The translations under genes and the position numbers were made by a program. A model generated the notes under the pieces. That model did no database searches and had not been told where the DNA came from. It saw nothing but the letters and a program-made list of their open reading frames with translations. Shown here piece after piece: positions 61,657 to 64,000 of a stretch of 64,000 bases of DNA. Every line of letters begins with the position of its first letter. The stretch's first letter is position 1. The stretch is from JBALVT01 sp047612385 (GTDB lineage Bacteria; Pseudomonadota; Gammaproteobacteria; Pseudomonadales; Halieaceae): the NCBI GenBank assembly GCA_047612385.1, contig JBLGAR010000001.1, forward strand, positions 62,001 to 126,000, in the 5' to 3' direction.

Positions 61657-62418
61657 ATGTCTAATGTAAGGCCCACTTCGAAAACCCTTGTTCTGCCCAA
61701 GCAGGTGGTTTTTTTACATATTGCGAAAACGGCGGGAACCTCAATCGTACATTTTTTTCGCAAACATATGGCCTCTGAATCCCTGTGTTCTCATGGTGAT
61801 TTTTTGCATTTGTCTGGGGATCGAGAAAAGCGCGAGGGTTTACTGAGGCGCTACCAGTTTGTCTCCGGTCATTTTGGCTATGATGAAGTGGCAGCGCTTC
61901 TGCCCAATTCCTACAGCTTCACCGTCCTTAGAGATCCCGTTGACCGAGTGCTGTCTTTCTATCAGTTCTGTATGCATGCTGACATGCAGCGACAATTCCC
62001 CGTCGCCAGAGCCGCCAGGGATCTGGGTTTGGATGGATTTGTTCACTCCATGGCGCCTGAAGTCGTCGAGGCGGTGGATAATCTGCAGTGCTGGCAGTTG
62101 GCGAGATCCTATTGGCATGAGGATCGTCTGGCAATGGTTGGGATGAATGATTCCAGCTTGTTAGCGCTTGCAGATGAGCATTTGCAAACGCTGTCATATG
62201 TTGGGCTGACCGAAACTTTTGACAGTGATTTTAAGGCAATCCTGAAAAATCTAGGAATCGATCGGAAAATCCCCAGGGGCAGGCAGTTTGTCACTGCGAA
62301 CCCCATTTTGCGCGAGACTCTAAGCCCTAAAACTCTGGACACGCTTCAAAGCAGAGTAGCTGCGGATACTGAGTTGCTAGAAAATGTTCGATCCAGGCGG
62401 GCCGGGACGGAACGATGA
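61657..62418 (+). CDS. Sulfotransferase family 2 protein (carbohydrate type)
   Basis: A 253-residue protein with the PAPS-binding loop VVFLHIAKTAGTSIVHFF and the 3'-phosphate region FTVLRDPVDRVLSFYQF, the two signatures of the heparan/chondroitin-like sulfotransferase family. The middle of the protein is short, as in small bacterial members that sulfate surface glycans. It stands alone on the plus strand between two membrane-protein genes of the glycan locus. This makes sulfation of the locus product plausible. Confidence 0.86.
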   Translation: MSNVRPTSKTLVLPKQVVFLHIAKTAGTSIVHFFRKHMASESLCSHGDFLHLSGDREKREGLLRRYQFVSGHFGYDEVAALLPNSYSFTVLRDPVDRVLSFYQFCMHADMQRQFPVARAARDLGLDGFVHSMAPEVVEAVDNLQCWQLARSYWHEDRLAMVGMNDSSLLALADEHLQTLSYVGLTETFDSDFKAILKNLGIDRKIPRGRQFVTANPILRETLSPKTLDTLQSRVAADTELLENVRSRRAGTER

Positions 62419-62476
62419 GTCTAGCCTGAATTGTTGCCCTGTGTCAGCGGATGACCTGGTATAGGCATTTTCCGCA

Positions 62477-64000
62477 TTACTTTCCAGTTGGGCTGTTTTT
62501 TCTGGGTTTCCAAACCTGAATATTGTAAGTGCCCCCGCCGTAGCGATCGGTCATAGACAGGGGAATGGTTCCGCTGTTCTTGTAGTGGCGTGCGAGAAAC
62601 CTTCGCCCGGATAGCTTGGAGTTAGGGGGTGGGTTGCGGTCAAAAAAACCGCGCATTTCCCAGGAGGAGACCAGCACCAGGTCAAAGCCTCTCGTTTCAA
62701 TCTTTTGATACATGTTTGCAATGTAGTTTGCCCATATTCCCTCTACGGTATCTTCTGGACGTCCTTTCACAAAGAAACCGGGTTTGCCAGCCGCCAACGG
62801 AAAATAGAAAGTGTGCCCGTCCTGATTCACAGCTTTGTTTTGCTCCAGCAAAGTCATAACTAACATCTGAGTGGCTAGGATCTCATCATTCTCAGCAATT
62901 AAAGATTCCATCTCCCGCCACTTGTCCAGATCGGTGGAGAAGTCCTTTGGCAGTATCGCGTAGGCCTGATAGAGGCTAATCAATATCAGTGGAGAGATGA
63001 TATTGAGTTTTGCTGGCATTTGAGAAATGACTTTGAAAACCACGATTAATAAAAACGGCGACATCAGCTGGAACAGGTAGGTCATGTAGTTGCCCGGGTT
63101 TTGGCCGAGAGTTAGCACTATCGCCATGGTCGACCAGAACAGACCAAACCCGAAAAAGTCGATTTTTGAGCGCAGAAGGGGGCCTCGAAGTCCTGCTCTT
63201 GCCAGCTGGAATCGCGATCTTATCTGTCTGGAAGCCTCGGCCAGGCCAGTGTTGGACAACCATGTGATCGCTGTGATCACTAGGATCAATAGCAATCCAG
63301 AATAAGTTGTAGCATAGGTTCGCAATTGAATGAATAGAATGTCCAGTGTTTGCAGGCCGGCTATGGCGGCAGACGGTGTAAACAGTGTGTTGTCCAGATA
63401 ATAGGGGCTGGTTAGGTGCACTACTGTTAGTGAGCCCAGCAGAGCACTGGTGAATATCGCCCCCAGCATCACTGCCTTGCTCATGGAGTGGTATAGGAAA
63501 AGGTATAGGCACAGTATCGCCATCCCAAGAATGAAATACTGCTTGGTGTAGAAAGCCAATATTCCGCACACTACCGCGAACACTAAACTGTTGCGGCTGA
63601 ACTTGAAGTACCACGGGGCGACAAAACTGGCCACGAAGATAGCGACTCCGGGTGCATTGGTGCTGGCGACCGGGGTGCCGTAGAAAAGCAGTGCTGCGTA
63701 CATCAGGGCAAAGCTTGCCGACGCAAATCGCCAGTTGCCGGTGATTCGCTGCGTCGCCAGGGCGCACAAACCGGTAGCGATGAGAATAAACAGGGCCGAA
63801 ACCGAACGATGAAGTAAAAATGTGTTGCCAAATAAATGGGTGAGAGGTGCGACCATAATGTTGTACAAAGGGGGATATACGTCAGCGGCCTGTGGCTGAA
63901 ATTCTCGGGTATAGGGGTTAAACCCCTCGGCTATAATCCCGGTAATTAAAGGCATAGTGCCTTCGTACAAATCCAGCGGTACAGGCGCGCTGATAATTTG
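62477..64000 (-). CDS. GT39-type membrane glycosyltransferase (5' end cut by window)
   Basis: The frame is open to the last base, so the N-terminal part is missing; 507 residues are visible. It contains about ten hydrophobic spans. The early loop PLDLYEGTMPLI and DVYPPLYN resemble the first periplasmic loop of PMT/ArnT-like GT-C enzymes, where an acidic residue is catalytic. The C-terminal part after about residue 340 is soluble and ends KPRKNSPTGK. It probably transfers a sugar from a polyprenyl phosphate donor. It is not a copy of the two paralogues described above. Confidence 0.83.
   Translation of the reverse strand, partial: QIISAPVPLDLYEGTMPLITGIIAEGFNPYTREFQPQAADVYPPLYNIMVAPLTHLFGNTFLLHRSVSALFILIATGLCALATQRITGNWRFASASFALMYAALLFYGTPVASTNAPGVAIFVASFVAPWYFKFSRNSLVFAVVCGILAFYTKQYFILGMAILCLYLFLYHSMSKAVMLGAIFTSALLGSLTVVHLTSPYYLDNTLFTPSAAIAGLQTLDILFIQLRTYATTYSGLLLILVITAITWLSNTGLAEASRQIRSRFQLARAGLRGPLLRSKIDFFGFGLFWSTMAIVLTLGQNPGNYMTYLFQLMSPFLLIVVFKVISQMPAKLNIISPLILISLYQAYAILPKDFSTDLDKWREMESLIAENDEILATQMLVMTLLEQNKAVNQDGHTFYFPLAAGKPGFFVKGRPEDTVEGIWANYIANMYQKIETRGFDLVLVSSWEMRGFFDRNPPPNSKLSGRRFLARHYKNSGTIPLSMTDRYGGGTYNIQVWKPRKNSPTGK

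Noticed and set aside
1..64000. tRNA, rRNA, CRISPR array, transposon or prophage genes
   Set aside because: No cloverleaf, regularly spaced repeat, transposase, integrase or terminal inverted repeat was recognised by reading; a dedicated search could still find short RNAs.

Overview
The window looks like chromosome of a marine-type gammaproteobacterium. This is inferred from gene content: glutathione reductase, a zwf-pgl-edd Entner-Doudoroff operon, UbiX, a BtuB-like TonB receptor, a DUF481 outer-membrane protein, a TMEM220 protein, and several sulfatases and sulfotransferases. Coding density is high. I found no rRNA, tRNA, CRISPR array, insertion sequence or phage gene by reading. Species cannot be assigned.

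Layout. (1) 1-17.5 kb, general functions: a cut ABC-transporter ATPase, a TauE/SafE exporter, glutathione reductase, an enoyl-CoA hydratase, a DUF481 protein, a GPH-type sugar transporter, a zinc-ribbon protein, a Lys/Ala-rich histone H1-like protein, an alkylsulfatase-like metallo-hydrolase, a subtilisin-type lipoprotein, an arylsulfatase, an HD-domain protein with a class II aldolase, and a Crp/Fnr regulator. Two stretches here (7082-8033 and 8661-9154) hold no gene I can support. (2) 17.8-21.1 kb: a minus-strand operon quinone reductase - SDR - fdhD - ubiX. (3) 21.3-29.7 kb: an accessory oxidative cluster around a TetR regulator: sulfotransferase, P450, amidohydrolase, Rieske oxygenase, SDR, acetoacetate-decarboxylase-like protein and MFS transporter. 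(4) 29.8-34.1 kb: a tightly coupled operon ThuA - small membrane protein - Tat-exported subunit 3 - GMC oxidoreductase - TIM-barrel isomerase, which suggests 3-keto-sugar metabolism. A LacI-like operator lies upstream. (5) 34.1-42.8 kb: an Lrp regulator, a class V aminotransferase-fold enzyme, an iron-dependent alcohol dehydrogenase, a LacI regulator and the overlapping zwf-pgl-edd operon (eda is not in the window). (6) 43-46.2 kb: a sulfotransferase, a TMEM220 protein and a TonB receptor.

(7) 46.2-64 kb is the most interesting part: a surface-glycan locus. It carries a UbiA prenyltransferase fused to a HAD phosphatase, followed with 1-4 base overlaps by clear homologues of DprE1 and DprE2. 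In mycobacteria these make the arabinofuranose donor polyprenyl-phospho-D-arabinose. Around them are GtrA, a GtrB/ArnC-like glycosyltransferase, another GT2 enzyme, two methyltransferases, a sugar epimerase/dehydratase, a flavoprotein, a B12-binding-type radical SAM enzyme, a sulfotransferase, a GT39-type protein cut by the window end, and two large polytopic proteins (46231-48018 and 59741-61504). These two are paralogues of each other and share motifs typical of lipid-linked GT-C transferases. I infer that the locus makes and exports an arabinofuranose-containing, methylated and perhaps sulfated glycan, with the two paralogues as candidate transferases using lipid-phosphate sugars.
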